The notes beneath the pieces are model-generated. The model saw nothing but the letters and a program-made list of their open reading frames with translations. It ran no database searches and had not been told where the DNA came from. A stretch of 64,000 nucleotides of DNA. It comes from an uncultured Clostridium sp. (GTDB taxonomy: Bacteria; Bacillota; Clostridia; Clostridiales; Clostridiaceae). Of the stretch, positions 53,629 through 62,394 are shown piece by piece; the first letter of the stretch is position 1, and each line of letters opens with the position of its first letter. The translations under genes and the position numbers were made by a program. Location of the stretch: positions 1-64,000 of the forward strand of contig NZ_CAAGHK010000081.1 in NCBI RefSeq assembly GCF_900769625.1, read 5' to 3'.

Positions 53629-54225
53629 TTAAGATTCTTTAATTTCAAGATTCTTTCTTCTGTTATCTAATGGGTTTAGGTTGATGTGATGAACCTTTTG
53701 CCCTTCTTCAGGTTTCATTAAGTATTCATCAAGACGTATTCTTCCTTTTTTAGTGTTTGCAACAACCATCATTTCAGTACCCTTGTGATATACAACCCAG
53801 TTGTATCCATCTCTTACAACTCTGTCTACATCAGACATAGAAATTAATGCTTTATGTTTTGCATTACCAAATTTATCTCTTAAGATAACAGCCATAGTTT
53901 CAAAATCAATTTTTTCACAGTCATTTTTAAGAGCTCTGTTGTATATTTCAAGATTACATTTTCTGTTGTCTAATGTATTTCCATCTAAATGCTTTATTGG
54001 AGCATTTGGGCTGACATCAAGGATTACTGATTGAATGCTTCTCTTTATGTATTTAACTTTTCCATTTACATTAGTTTTTTCTAATGTTTGAACAAGATAA
54101 TTGTTGAAATCTTTATGCCATTCAGCAAACCAAGTTCCATGTTCTTTTACTTTATCTAAATCTGAAGTATCTATTTTACAAGTAAGTTCACTTCCGTTTT
54201 TCTTTAAGACTTTGATTTCAGTCAT
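53629..54225 (-). CDS. HNH_3-type endonuclease-like protein with duplicated motif
   Basis: A 198-aa protein built of two similar halves. Each half has a strand-rich start (LDKVKEHGTWFAEWHKDFNN and VDRVVRDGYNWVVYHKGTEM) and ends with an HNH_3-like box: IKHLDGNTLDNRKCNLEIYN in the first and VHHINLNPLDNRRKNLEI in the second. The H-(x)-N/D-LDNR-NLE pattern is that of phage and homing HNH endonucleases; the first box has H-L-D instead of H-H-x. The ATG at 54225 has no clear ribosome site and the frame upstream (ENVYTTKDV) still looks protein-like, so a non-standard upstream start is possible. Not next to phage genes. Confidence 0.75.
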   Translation of the reverse strand: MTEIKVLKKNGSELTCKIDTSDLDKVKEHGTWFAEWHKDFNNYLVQTLEKTNVNGKVKYIKRSIQSVILDVSPNAPIKHLDGNTLDNRKCNLEIYNRALKNDCEKIDFETMAVILRDKFGNAKHKALISMSDVDRVVRDGYNWVVYHKGTEMMVVANTKKGRIRLDEYLMKPEEGQKVHHINLNPLDNRRKNLEIKES

Positions 54226-54570
54226 TACATCTTTTGTTGTATATACATTTTCTGCAGTTTTGTAATTAGTATTAATTGTAAAGCACCTCTTTCATAATTT
54301 ATCTATAAGTATGTATTATTAATACATAATAACATTCTTATACATGTTTATACTTATTAAAAAGCATTACATTATTATAACAAAATATTTTCATAAAAGA
54401 TATAGTTATATGCAGTGTATTTTTAAAATTTCTACAATAATCGTATATTATAGGCTTAAAACAAATTACATTTATATATGATGGTAAATTAAACTTGGAT
54501 GAATTATTAAACATGATAATACAAATATGATATAATTATACTGGTAGGTTTATAAGGAAAGGAAAATAAT
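54226..54570. other. intergenic region between the HNH gene and the acyltransferase gene
   Basis: No separate gene seen; AGAGGTG near 54281-54287 (minus strand) may be the true ribosome site of the HNH protein. A TATAAT at about 54532-54537 is a candidate -10 box for the acyltransferase. Confidence 0.4.
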
Positions 54571-55746
54571 ATGTATATTGAAAATTTAAAAGATAAACAA
54601 TATGAAGTTTCTGAACGGACATTTTCAATGAAAAAGGAAAGACTGATGGAGCTGGATGTAATGAGAGGTATTGCATTCTTATTTATTGTGCTTCAGCATA
54701 CAATTGGTGGTTTTTCATACCGTGATGACATTTCATTTAATGACTTTGTGCTTGCAAAGTTTATTTATACAGCAGCACAGGTTGGCGTTGTGATGTTTAT
54801 GTTTTTGACAGCAGTGAGTCTTGTGTACACATATTCTGAAAAATTTAATATAAAGGATTTTTATATAAAGAAGCTGAAGTTTCTGATACTTCCATTTGTT
54901 TTATGGTCATTGATAATAATGCTTAATGATGGCGACCCTATAGATTACCAGTCAGGACTTGTTATTTTCAGCGGAGCCGCTCAGTATCATCTCTGGTATA
55001 TGGGGATGATTATCAGAGTATATTTATATTTTCCGATTATTTTATGGATGATAAATAAAGTGAAAGAGAAGAATATTTATCTTAAGGCTTCAATATTTGT
55101 TTTACTGACTTATCTTTACTGGTTTGTACTCAGTCATTATGGAATTGCTGACTTTATTAGCAGCCATATCTTCAAAAATCCAAATGATTTACAAAAGAAG
55201 CTGGTAAATATATCACCGATTTTTTACTTTCTATATTTTGTTGTCGGCATATATGCAGTGTGTAATTATAAGAAGTTTAAAGCAATGATTTTGAAATATA
55301 AGTATACAGTTTCACTAATATATGCTTTTTGTTTTGGATTTTACTACTATATTGCATTGAGTGAAAGATGGATTGGACTTCCTAAGGTAAAGGGAACAAT
55401 AGCAATGAGTATTCTATTTAGGATAAGTTCAGTTTTGTTTTTCTATCTTATTTCGTGTATTATTGCACAGAAGCTGCCAATACTATTAAGTATGCTGAAA
55501 ACAGTAAGCAGATATTCTTTTCCAGCATACCTTATTCATGTTATGATATTAAACAAGCTTACTGGCTATATTTCAACTACACCAGAAATAACATCTTATA
55601 TAAAATATTTTGTGGCTACAGTGTTTATAAGTATTGGTGTAAGTGCATTTATTAATTATATTCCATATAGTGAATACCTGATGGGAGTAAAATCAAGAAG
55701 ACTTAATATAATATTTAGTAAAACTGCTTTTAGAAAGGTAGATTAA
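54571..55746 (+). CDS. membrane acyltransferase 3 family protein
   Basis: A 391-aa integral membrane protein with about ten transmembrane segments. It has the acyltransferase-3 signature: RLMELDVMRGIAFLFIVLQHT near the N-terminus with the conserved R and H, then YTAAQVGVVMFMFLTAVSLV, and LWYMGMIIRVYLYFPIILWM. Such enzymes O-acetylate cell-surface sugars or lipids. AAGGAAAGG precedes the ATG. The substrate cannot be told; no sugar operon surrounds it. Confidence 0.9.
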   Translation: MYIENLKDKQYEVSERTFSMKKERLMELDVMRGIAFLFIVLQHTIGGFSYRDDISFNDFVLAKFIYTAAQVGVVMFMFLTAVSLVYTYSEKFNIKDFYIKKLKFLILPFVLWSLIIMLNDGDPIDYQSGLVIFSGAAQYHLWYMGMIIRVYLYFPIILWMINKVKEKNIYLKASIFVLLTYLYWFVLSHYGIADFISSHIFKNPNDLQKKLVNISPIFYFLYFVVGIYAVCNYKKFKAMILKYKYTVSLIYAFCFGFYYYIALSERWIGLPKVKGTIAMSILFRISSVLFFYLISCIIAQKLPILLSMLKTVSRYSFPAYLIHVMILNKLTGYISTTPEITSYIKYFVATVFISIGVSAFINYIPYSEYLMGVKSRRLNIIFSKTAFRKVD

Positions 55747-55827
55747 GATTGTGGAGTGATTAATTTTGATATAATATAATATGAAGATATAGAATTTAAA
55801 ATTATATTATTAATATGAGGCGGGATA

Positions 55828-56367
55828 ATGAACAAGAAAAAATTAATAATAATAAATGGAACAATGGGAGTTGGCAAGACGACGGTAAGCAGAAGTCTTT
55901 ACAAAAATCTTGCAAGGTCATTCTGGCTTGATGGAGACAGCTGCTGGCATATGAATCCGTTTATTGTAAATGAAGAAAATAAAAAGATGGTAATTGAAAA
56001 TATATGTTTTATACTAAATAATTTTATTAAGAATTCACTGGCGGATTATATTATATTTAATTGGGTTATTCAGACAGATGAGATAATGAACTTTGTTCTG
56101 GATAATTTAAACCTTAAGAATACAGAAGTTTATAAGATTACATTGATGTGCTCAGAGGAATATCTTGTGCAGAGAATAATAAAAGATATTGGAGATGGAA
56201 TCAGAAGCAGTGATAGTATAAAACTAAGCTTGGATAATCTTAAGCTTTATAATAGAATGGATACTATTAAAGTCAATACTGATAACAAATCTATTGATTC
56301 AGTTGTACAAGAAATTATAGAAATAGTAGGTAACAGCCGAATTTTAAATGGTAGTATTAGAGAATAA
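55828..56367 (+). CDS. P-loop nucleotide kinase-like ATPase
   Basis: A 179-aa soluble protein of the AAA_33/shikimate-kinase-like class. Walker A is INGTMGVGKTTVSRSLY (residues 9-25). DGDSCWHMNPF follows as the substrate-side acid motif, and the LID-like part VQRIIKDIGDGIRSSD is at about 110-127. It probably phosphorylates a small molecule such as an aminoglycoside or nucleoside; the exact target is unknown. GAGGCGGG precedes the ATG, 81 bp behind the acyltransferase gene, so they may share a transcript. Confidence 0.8.
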   Translation: MNKKKLIIINGTMGVGKTTVSRSLYKNLARSFWLDGDSCWHMNPFIVNEENKKMVIENICFILNNFIKNSLADYIIFNWVIQTDEIMNFVLDNLNLKNTEVYKITLMCSEEYLVQRIIKDIGDGIRSSDSIKLSLDNLKLYNRMDTIKVNTDNKSIDSVVQEIIEIVGNSRILNGSIRE

Positions 56368-56400
56368 TTAGATTTTTTCAGAAATATTGCTTAAATAAAT

Positions 56401-56456
56401 TGCCGGATATATTGTAAAAAGCAGTTCTACAATATATCCGACAGTTTGTTTTTTAG
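56401..56456 (+). terminator. terminator after the kinase-like gene
   Basis: TGCCGGATATATTGTA (56401-56416) pairs with TACAATATATCCGACA (56428-56443), then GTTTGTTTTTT. Confidence 0.85.
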
Positions 56457-57049
56457 TTGAAAAATATATGCACAGTAAAAGAATAAATATAAGCTTACTA
56501 ATAATTATAATATATCAGAAAATTCATAAAAAAGAAGAAGTTAAAAAATAAAAAACTTTTTAAATGTATATTCATAATATAATAATAAATTGAAAAATAA
56601 ATATAGTTAATAAAAATATGGTATAAAAAGTACGTGTAAATAAACATATATTAAAATTTAATCTGAATGGATTATAAAAATATCAAAAAAAGCGACTTGA
56701 TTTGACAAAAAAATGAGAGTATCATACATAAATATATACTGATAGTTTAATAATGAAAATTTATTTTGCAGATTTTGATTTGTTTAAATTAATTATAAAT
56801 GAATGCATATATATCCAATAAATAATTAACATTGTACAATTAAATGTATAGATATGCAATCTGATTTTTTGTATGTACATCTATTAAAAGGATATAGTTT
56901 AAAATTTACAGATTTTTATATTTATTAGTTTAATAAAAAGAGGGCATAATAAATTTATAATTTATAGAAGATTATAAAGAAGCAATTAAATTATGATCAA
57001 CTTAAACAGATTTTGTATAAAAAATTGAATAACGTAAGGAGAAATTAAA
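56457..57049. other. long AT-rich leader of the yjeM-like gene
   Basis: No gene seen. A possible promoter is TTGACA (56702-56707), 17 bp, TACATA (56725-56730), which would give a leader of about 310 nt. At 56825-56845 lies TTAACATTGTACAATTAAAT, another degenerate member of the ATTGACAATT repeat group. I find no known riboswitch here. Confidence 0.4.
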
Positions 57050-58543
57050 ATGGGAAACAATGAAAAACAAAAGAAATTGACATTAGTAACATTAATTCTT
57101 ATGATTTTCACATCAGTGTTTGGTTTTGCAAATATGCCAAGATCATTTTACTTAATGGGATATGGAGCAATTCCTTGGTTTATATTTGGAGCAATCGCAT
57201 TCTTTCTTCCATATGCATTTATGATGGCTGAGTATGGTGCAGCTTTTAAAGAAGAAAAAGGCGGAATTTATTCATGGATGGAAAAGAGTGTCGGACCTAA
57301 GTATGCTTTTGTTGGTATATTCATGTGGTATGCATCTTATGTAATCTGGATGATTAACATCTGCTCAAGTATCTGGGTTCCGTTATCTAATATGATTTTT
57401 GGAGTAGACAGAACATCAGAATTATCATTCTTTGGCTTAAATTCAACTCAATGTATAGGAATACTTGGAGTATGCTGGATTACATTAGTTTTCATAATAT
57501 CTAAAAAAGGTATGAGTAAGATTACTAAGATAACATCAGTTGGTGGAATTGCCTGTGCTCTGCTTAATGTTGTATTGATTGTTGGTGCAGCAATAGTTCT
57601 CGTATTAAACAAAGGACAGCTTGCAGAGCCTGTTACTGGTATGATGTCATTTGTAAATTCACCAAACCCAGATTACCACAGTGTAACTGCAATGCTTTCA
57701 TTCCTTGTATTTGCAATATTTGCTTTTGGAGGAATTGAAGCAGTAGGAGGACTTGTTGATCAGACTGAAAATGCAGAAAGAACATTTCCTAAAGGAGTTG
57801 CAATTGCTGCAATAGTCATTTCAGTTGGTTATGCTCTTGGAATATTCTGTGTTGGTGTATTCACAAACTGGGGTACAACATTATCAGGAGAAAATGTAAA
57901 TATGGCAAATGTTGCTTATATTGTAATGAATAACTTTGGTTATACTTTAGGAACTTCAATGGGGCTGGATGCTGCTGTTGCAGTTCAAATTGGTAACTGG
58001 GTTGCAAGATTTGTGGGATTATCAATGTTCCTTGCTTTAACTGGTGCATTCTTTACATTATCTTATTCACCATTAAAGCAGTTAATAGAAGGTACTCCAG
58101 CAAAGCTTTGGCCAGCCAAGTTCTCTAAGATTGATGAAAATGGAATGCCAGGAAATGCAATGCTTGTACAGACTGTAATAGTTGCTGTTATGGTATTTGC
58201 TATAGCGATGGGTGGTAAAAATGCAAAGGCATTTTTTGAAATGCTTGTATTAATGACAAATGTTGCAATGACAATACCATATTTATTCTTATCAATAGCA
58301 TTCATTTCATTTAAGAAAAAAGATGAAATTTTAAAGCCATTTGAGGTTTATAAGAATAAATCAGTAGCAGTTGTAGTAGCAGTTATTGTTACAGCAACAG
58401 TTGGATTTGCAAACATATTTACAATTATTGAACCAGCATTAAAAGGTGATTATGTTTCAACAATTGCAATGATTGCAGGACCATCAATATTTACTGTTGT
58501 AGCATTAATTATTCTTTATGCAGGTAATAAAAAAGAAATTTAA
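57050..58543 (+). CDS. yjeM: YjeM-type glutamate/GABA family amino-acid transporter
   Basis: A 497-aa APC-superfamily transporter with about 12 membrane helices. It is clearly collinear with E. coli YjeM: LILMIFTSVFGFANMPRSFY, then PYAFMMAEYGAAFKEEKGGI and YSWMEKSVGPKYAFVGIFMW. The unwound TM1 SVFGFAN and TM6 FAFGGIEAVGG segments bind substrate in this fold. It likely exchanges or imports an amino acid; substrate not proven. AAGGAG precedes the ATG. Single gene, followed by a strong terminator. No glutamate decarboxylase gene is next to it. Confidence 0.92.
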   Translation: MGNNEKQKKLTLVTLILMIFTSVFGFANMPRSFYLMGYGAIPWFIFGAIAFFLPYAFMMAEYGAAFKEEKGGIYSWMEKSVGPKYAFVGIFMWYASYVIWMINICSSIWVPLSNMIFGVDRTSELSFFGLNSTQCIGILGVCWITLVFIISKKGMSKITKITSVGGIACALLNVVLIVGAAIVLVLNKGQLAEPVTGMMSFVNSPNPDYHSVTAMLSFLVFAIFAFGGIEAVGGLVDQTENAERTFPKGVAIAAIVISVGYALGIFCVGVFTNWGTTLSGENVNMANVAYIVMNNFGYTLGTSMGLDAAVAVQIGNWVARFVGLSMFLALTGAFFTLSYSPLKQLIEGTPAKLWPAKFSKIDENGMPGNAMLVQTVIVAVMVFAIAMGGKNAKAFFEMLVLMTNVAMTIPYLFLSIAFISFKKKDEILKPFEVYKNKSVAVVVAVIVTATVGFANIFTIIEPALKGDYVSTIAMIAGPSIFTVVALIILYAGNKKEI

Positions 58544-58571
58544 TAAATATATATTCAATAGATATAGTACC

Positions 58572-58618
58572 AATAAGGGTGAGTTCGAAAATGATTTTAT
58601 GAACTCACCCTTATTATG
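58572..58618 (+). terminator. terminator after yjeM
   Basis: AATAAGGGTGAGTTC (58572-58586) pairs perfectly with GAACTCACCCTTATT (58601-58615). Confidence 0.85.
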
Positions 58619-58738
58619 TTTTAAGGCTGCATAAAGCAAAAACTGAAAATAATTTTGTAAATTAATATGCAATATATGGTTTTGGGTGATATTAATTAAT
58701 AAAAAGAATTATTTAAGGAAATATTAAGCAATTAGTGT

Positions 58739-58767
58739 TTGTATAATAATGAATCGTATTATATAAT
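58739..58767 (+). promoter_or_regulatory. promoter of the YtrA-like/ABC operon
   Basis: TTGTAT at 58739-58744, 17 bp, TATAAT at 58762-58767. The operator palindrome begins one base later. Confidence 0.75.
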
Positions 58768-58768
58768 A

Positions 58769-58797
58769 TATGTGTACTAGGACATATAGTACACATA
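58769..58797. promoter_or_regulatory. operator palindrome TATGTGTACT-N9-AGTACACATA
   Basis: Perfect 10-bp arms with a 9-bp spacer, placed over the transcription start. This is the expected site for the GntR/YtrA-type regulator encoded third in position (59485), giving autoregulation. Confidence 0.8.
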
Positions 58798-58818
58798 ATA
58801 CAATATGGAGGGAAGAAT

Positions 58819-59484
58819 ATGAAAAAGTCAACTTTGATAGTTTTAATTGGAGGCTTTGTATTACTTACTGCACTTCTCGGGCCGGTAAACCAGCAGAAGA
58901 TGTATAAAAAACATAAGAATTTTACAAGTGCAGAAGAGGTGATTCAGGTGCTTGAAAGCAGGCCTATCTTGGGAGTGCATGACAGCAAAAGAGGAGATTT
59001 AAATGAAACAGAGGATTTTTTAGAGTGTTTATCGCTGAGAAAGAGACTTACTACTTCAGATTTTCATTTTTCAAAGATAGATGTCAATGATGTTATAGAG
59101 CTGGATGAAAAAACTGAAGCTGATTTGTTAAATTATTATGGCAGTCTTAGGGATAAAATTACAAAAGCGCCGCCTGTAAGCAGAAAAGAGGCTGTAAGAC
59201 TGAAGGTTAATACTTATTATATGAGTAATTATCAAACTGGTGAAATGGAAAAAAATGAGGTGGGTGGTGAATATCAACTGTTAGACCTTGTTTTAATTGA
59301 TGAAGGAGAAGGATTTGTAATTGATTTTGTGAATAATTTTACAAATGACTACATTCCTGATTATTCAAAAATAGATGAGTTTGGCAATGTATATTATGAT
59401 GGAAAAAATGATATTAAAGAATATCATGATATAGATGAAGATTTATCACAGACAGAAAATAATACAGATGAAGAGGTGGGGTAA
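58819..59484 (+). CDS. membrane-anchored protein of the YtrA-like operon, unknown
   Basis: A 221-aa protein with one N-terminal membrane segment (TLIVLIGGFVLLTALLGPV, about residues 4-22) and an external domain without a family I recognise. It lacks a lipobox Cys, so the anchor is probably uncleaved. The outer part includes FTSAEEVIQVLESRPILGVH and VNTYYMSNYQTGEMEKNEVG and ends in an acidic tail. GGAGG precedes the ATG. Its stop touches the regulator start. It is the first gene behind the operator, so it is co-regulated with the ABC transporter; a substrate- or stress-related accessory role is inference. Confidence 0.7.
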   Translation: MKKSTLIVLIGGFVLLTALLGPVNQQKMYKKHKNFTSAEEVIQVLESRPILGVHDSKRGDLNETEDFLECLSLRKRLTTSDFHFSKIDVNDVIELDEKTEADLLNYYGSLRDKITKAPPVSRKEAVRLKVNTYYMSNYQTGEMEKNEVGGEYQLLDLVLIDEGEGFVIDFVNNFTNDYIPDYSKIDEFGNVYYDGKNDIKEYHDIDEDLSQTENNTDEEVG

Positions 59485-59880
59485 ATGCTGAAGATAGATC
59501 CAAGGAGCAGCACTCCGATATATGAACAGATAGAGCTTGGAATTAAGGAACTTATATTAAAAGGGGCAGTTAAGGCAGGGGATAAGCTTCCATCAGTAAG
59601 AGAAATGTCATCAATTCTTACAATAAATCCAAACACTATAAGCAAGGCATATGGAGAGCTTGAAAGAGAAGGAATAATAGAAACTCTGAGAGGCAAAGGA
59701 ACATTCGTTACAGATAATTTTAAGGGGAAGGTGGACGAAAAGAAAATGGATTATATTCAGGGGGAATTAAAAAAAATAATTCTTGAAGCTAACTATGGAG
59801 GAATTTCAAAGGAAGATTTTATGAAGATAGTACTTAAGATTTTTTCTGAACTGGGGGTAAATGAAAATGATAGAGATTAA
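59485..59880 (+). CDS. GntR/YtrA-family transcriptional regulator
   Basis: A 131-aa regulator. The winged HTH (about 1-75) is typical: PIYEQIELGIKELILKGAVK, DKLPSVREMSSILTINPNTI, SKAYGELEREGIIETLRGKG TF. The short C-terminal helical part (about 80-131) is that of the YtrA subfamily, which lacks a ligand domain. YtrA members repress ABC transporter operons for cell-wall antibiotics in Bacillus and relatives. GAGGTGGGG overlaps the end of the previous gene. Its 3' end overlaps the ATPase gene by 14 bp. The palindrome at 58769-58797 is the likely binding site. Confidence 0.93.
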   Translation: MLKIDPRSSTPIYEQIELGIKELILKGAVKAGDKLPSVREMSSILTINPNTISKAYGELEREGIIETLRGKGTFVTDNFKGKVDEKKMDYIQGELKKIILEANYGGISKEDFMKIVLKIFSELGVNENDRD

Positions 59881-60742
59881 TAATGTTTCATTTGAAATAG
59901 ATGGCAAAAATATACTGAAAGATATTAATTTAAAAATTCCCGAAGGAAAAATCTATGGAATAATAGGTCCTAATGGTGTTGGAAAGACTACTCTGCTGCG
60001 ATGCCTGACAGGAATATATGAAACAACATGTGGAATTATCAGATATGATGGAGAAAATGTATATGACAATCCAAGTGTTAAAGAGCACATAGGATATGTT
60101 GCTGATGAAAATATAATGCATCCAAATTTCAAGGTAAAAGAAATCATAAAGTTTTACAAATATTCATATCCAATGTTTGATGAAAAGAAATATAATGAGC
60201 TTAATGAAATATTTAAAATACCAGAAAATCGTTTTATATTCCAGCTTTCTAAAGGAATGAAGATGAGACTGTCAATAATGCTTGCATTTTCAATTCATGC
60301 AAAATATCTTGTTTTAGATGAACCAACTTCAGGACTTGATGCAATTCTTAAAAACAAGCTTCTTAAGATTTTTGCTGATGAAGTTTATGATAATAATACA
60401 ACAATAATCATAAGTTCCCATCATTTAAATGAACTTGAAAGAATATGTGATGATGTTGCAATCCTTGATAATGGTGCTGTATCTTATGAAAACTCGGTAG
60501 AAAATATGAAAAACAAGATAAAGAAGATTCAGGTCGCATTTGATGAACCGGTTTATGAAGAAGATCTTAATTTAAAAGGAATATTTAAGATTGCAAAAGT
60601 AGGAAGAGTATTTACTATTATTACTGATGAATACGATGAAGAATTTTTAGAGTCATTAAATAAATTCAAACCGCTGTTTGTAGAAGAAGTAGATTTAAGC
60701 CTTGAAGATATCTTTATATACAAGGTTGATAAGGAGGATTAA
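59867..60742 (+). CDS. ABC transporter ATP-binding protein
   Basis: A 291-aa ATPase subunit. Walker A GPNGVGKTT (K40), signature FQLSKGMKMRLSIMLAFS, Walker B YLVLDEPTSGLD and the H-loop IISSHHLNELE. The C-terminal about 70 residues are an extra domain common in export-type ATPases of the YtrB kind. ATG 59867 is chosen because GGGGG at 59853-59857 is 9 bp upstream; ATG 59861 is too close. It forms a transporter with the permease encoded next; the substrate may be a peptide antibiotic or envelope-stress signal, by analogy. Confidence 0.93.
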   Translation: MIEINNVSFEIDGKNILKDINLKIPEGKIYGIIGPNGVGKTTLLRCLTGIYETTCGIIRYDGENVYDNPSVKEHIGYVADENIMHPNFKVKEIIKFYKYSYPMFDEKKYNELNEIFKIPENRFIFQLSKGMKMRLSIMLAFSIHAKYLVLDEPTSGLDAILKNKLLKIFADEVYDNNTTIIISSHHLNELERICDDVAILDNGAVSYENSVENMKNKIKKIQVAFDEPVYEEDLNLKGIFKIAKVGRVFTIITDEYDEEFLESLNKFKPLFVEEVDLSLEDIFIYKVDKED

Positions 60743-60746
60743 TGCA

Positions 60747-61805
60747 ATGAAGAAGTATTTTAATAAAGGACTTATTTATCAGTGGTTTAACTCAGCAAAA
60801 ATGATGATTATTCTGGGGATTGTTGTATGGGGATTCTTCTCTAATGTAATGGTAGAAGGGAATATAAATGATGTAACACGTACTATTGCAAGCAAGTTTG
60901 AAAGTGGGTATAGATTAAATATAATTTTTAATTATGGAATATTAGGAATAATCTTTGCGTTGATTCATTTTATGTCACAGGGAATAAACAAGAGGTATAA
61001 CAACATGTTTCTTACAGGTGCACCATATACAAAGAAACAGATTAAATATAATGAGTTTATATGTTTAATGATTAATCTTGTAATATTTATCGCAGTGCAG
61101 GTATATATATGTGTGATGGCATATATAAGAGATTATGAGCTTATGGCGATAGTCGATGGGTATTTTACAGCACTTGGCATAGAAGTTTTAAGGATGATTT
61201 TATTTGGAACTGCGGGAATACTCATACTTCTTATAATAGATTCTATGTTTTCAAATACAATAATGGGTATAATATGTATGATAAGTATTCTGCCAGCTTC
61301 ATTATTTTTTATAATATATAGATTTTTATCAATACTTGATTATGTACCAGCTGGAATAAATATAAGTATGCTTGATAAATTTGGCAGTCTTATTGGAGAA
61401 AGTTTATTTTATAGAAAACATATTTATCTGCTAGAGAATGCTAATGCTGCAAAAATTGACAGCAGTATGCTGTTTTCAGAAGCTGCAATAGTAATTCTTT
61501 TAATAGTAGTTTTGCTTATTGTATACTATATAATGCAGAATAGATTCAAGGTTGAGAGCAGTACAAAAATGTTCACTTCAAAATTAAATGAAAAGATTAT
61601 AGTTATTATTACATCAATTGGAGCTGGGACAGCTGTCTCAACAATGTTTTTAACTTCATATATTTATGATTTAAGAGGAGCTTATCATCAGCCACTTGCA
61701 GGCACACAACTTATAAAAGTTCTTAGTATAGATTTGGGTGTTACTATATTTGTTGCTTTAATAGTGTATAAATTAATAAGAAGATTTGTTAATAGTTTGC
61801 AGTAG
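60747..61805 (+). CDS. ABC transporter permease
   Basis: A 352-aa membrane protein with about six to seven helices (MMIILGIVVWGFFSNVMV, IIFALIHFMSQGINKRYNNM, LVIFIAVQVYICVMAYI, GIICMISILPASLFFIIY, IVILLIVVLLIVYYIM, ATVSTMFLTSYIYD region and a last one near LGVTIFVALIVYKLI). It fits the YtrC/YtrD-like permease type. AAGGAGG (60731-60737) supports ATG 60747. It is the last gene of the YtrA-like operon; no clear terminator is seen before the next gene. Confidence 0.85.
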   Translation: MKKYFNKGLIYQWFNSAKMMIILGIVVWGFFSNVMVEGNINDVTRTIASKFESGYRLNIIFNYGILGIIFALIHFMSQGINKRYNNMFLTGAPYTKKQIKYNEFICLMINLVIFIAVQVYICVMAYIRDYELMAIVDGYFTALGIEVLRMILFGTAGILILLIIDSMFSNTIMGIICMISILPASLFFIIYRFLSILDYVPAGINISMLDKFGSLIGESLFYRKHIYLLENANAAKIDSSMLFSEAAIVILLIVVLLIVYYIMQNRFKVESSTKMFTSKLNEKIIVIITSIGAGTAVSTMFLTSYIYDLRGAYHQPLAGTQLIKVLSIDLGVTIFVALIVYKLIRRFVNSLQ

Positions 61806-61912
61806 TATAGAAAATCTTGAAATATCTTGGGGAAGAATTAAAATATATATAAGAACATAAATCAGCTTCTATGAATAAGATATATTAACAAAGGAATAGG
61901 AGTTGATAAACT

Positions 61913-62203
61913 ATGTCAAAAAAATCTAGTGATTGCTGCTGCTGTTGTAAGAAATGCTGTTGTCCTCAAACTTGCTGTTGTGAATGCCAGCAATGCTGTA
62001 ATCCATGCTGCAATCAATGTTGCTGTAATAATGGTGGATATGGTAACGGATATGGATATGGCAATGGATACGGTAACGGATTTGGATTTGGTGGATGTTC
62101 TTGGATCTGGATTATTCTTATTTTATTCTTCTGCTGTGGCGGATGGGGATTCGGCGGCGGATTTGGAGGATACGGAGGATATGGTTATCCAGGTTTCTTC
62201 TAA
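61913..62203 (+). CDS. Cys/Gly-rich small protein with one membrane segment
   Basis: A 96-aa protein of very unusual composition. Residues 8-39 are a cysteine block (DCCCCCKKCCCPQTCCCE, CQQCCNPCCNQCCC), residues 40-60 are Gly/Tyr/Asn repeats (GGYGNGYGYGNGYGNGFG), then a hydrophobic segment SWIWIILILFFCC and a Gly/Tyr tail (GWGFGGGFGGYGGYGYPGFF). The last half resembles small sporulation/coat proteins of the YjcZ kind (Gly-rich around one short helix). It may be a coat or envelope protein that binds metal or cross-links by disulphides. GGAGT precedes the ATG. Another frame over the same region is open because of the repeats and should be ignored. Confidence 0.8.
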   Translation: MSKKSSDCCCCCKKCCCPQTCCCECQQCCNPCCNQCCCNNGGYGNGYGYGNGYGNGFGFGGCSWIWIILILFFCCGGWGFGGGFGGYGGYGYPGFF

Positions 62204-62250
62204 TATCTGAGTCTTAATGAGGTAGTAGTTATAGAGTAATCTTGTTATGA

Positions 62251-62289
62251 TATAATAGGGGCGCTTAATTCTAAAGCGTCTCTATTATA
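62251..62289 (+). terminator. terminator after the Cys/Gly-rich gene
   Basis: TATAATAGGGGCGCTT (62251-62266) pairs with AAAGCGTCTCTATTATA around AATTCT. The stem is long; the U tract is poor. Confidence 0.65.
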
Positions 62290-62394
62290 ATGTATATTAT
62301 TAACTGACAAGTAATGAACTATAATTTGTTGATTAATAAATAATATGGTATAATAATTACTATCAATTAAAGAATTGAAAAGGTGGTATAGATA

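Noticed and set aside
61929..62210. 93-aa overlapping frame in the Cys/Gly-rich gene
   Set aside because: It is open only because the repeats lack stops in that frame. The Cys/Gly frame has the ribosome site and a clear domain pattern.
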